Under the pieces are notes generated by a model that saw nothing but the letters and a program-made list of their open reading frames with translations, had not been told where the DNA came from and searched no databases. The position numbers and the translations under genes were made by a program. Positions 63,962 to 64,000 of a DNA stretch of 64,000 nucleotides are shown piece after piece; the first letter of the stretch is position 1, and each line of letters begins with the position of its first letter. Source of the DNA: Hyperoplus lanceolatus. Its lineage: Eukaryota; Chordata; Actinopteri; Uranoscopiformes; Ammodytidae. The stretch covers positions 8,585,001 through 8,649,000 of the forward strand of contig CM049414.1 of the NCBI GenBank assembly GCA_026929865.2. The letters run 5' to 3'.

Positions 63962-64000
63962 GTAAGCCTCATATTTATCCGGACGGCTGCTGTAGTGTTT

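Overview
The window is vertebrate nuclear DNA from a ray-finned (teleost) fish. It has intron-rich genes with GT-AG junctions, long (CA)n and (TA)n microsatellites, many hAT, Tc1/mariner and TTAA-flanked DNA transposons, and a tandem pair of apolipoprotein B genes next to rhob and pum2. In human chromosome 2p24 the genes APOB, RHOB and PUM2 lie in the same order with the same relative orientations (established knowledge), so this is conserved synteny. The species cannot be named from the sequence.

Layout. 1-10852 (+): 3' part of a long apolipoprotein B gene (copy 1). It begins inside the exon equivalent to exon 15 of the second copy and runs to the stop codon. About 610 bp of homopolymer-rich sequence interrupts its giant exon near 9.1-9.7 kb and looks like a bad assembly patch. 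10853-20036: intergenic, with one TTAA-flanked transposon, (CA)n and (TA)n tracts and a LINE 3' end. 20039-20140: proximal promoter with HNF4-like and C/EBP-like sites and a TATA box. 20230-36741 (+): a complete second apoB gene (copy 2) in 26 coding exons, about 3298 codons. It has a single one-base discrepancy in an A run of the giant exon. 36742-41600: intergenic, with a TA-flanked, pogo-like element. 42352-42942 (-): intronless rhob-type Rho GTPase. 43775-64000 (+): a pum2 gene with a probable non-coding first exon near 44.0 kb and 13 coding exons from 51508 to 63961. The window ends before its Pumilio RNA-binding domain. The pum2 introns are full of DNA transposons, including a three-level nest at 46300-50155.

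How the genes relate. The two apoB genes encode secreted structural proteins of triglyceride-rich lipoproteins and look like the teleost apobb tandem duplicates. They have lost different parts of the ancestral protein. Copy 1 keeps the long amphipathic-helix block and an LDL-receptor-like basic motif (TKRGIKLA). Copy 2 is shorter, lacks most of that block and has a changed motif (KVGEFKVA), but keeps a segment that copy 1 lacks. rhob (vesicle and actin signalling) and pum2 (post-transcriptional repression) are syntenic neighbours, not pathway partners; they are divergently transcribed across about 0.9 kb.

Limits: exon calls come from reading frames, splice signals and comparison between paralogues, and from remembered human proteins. 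No database search was run.
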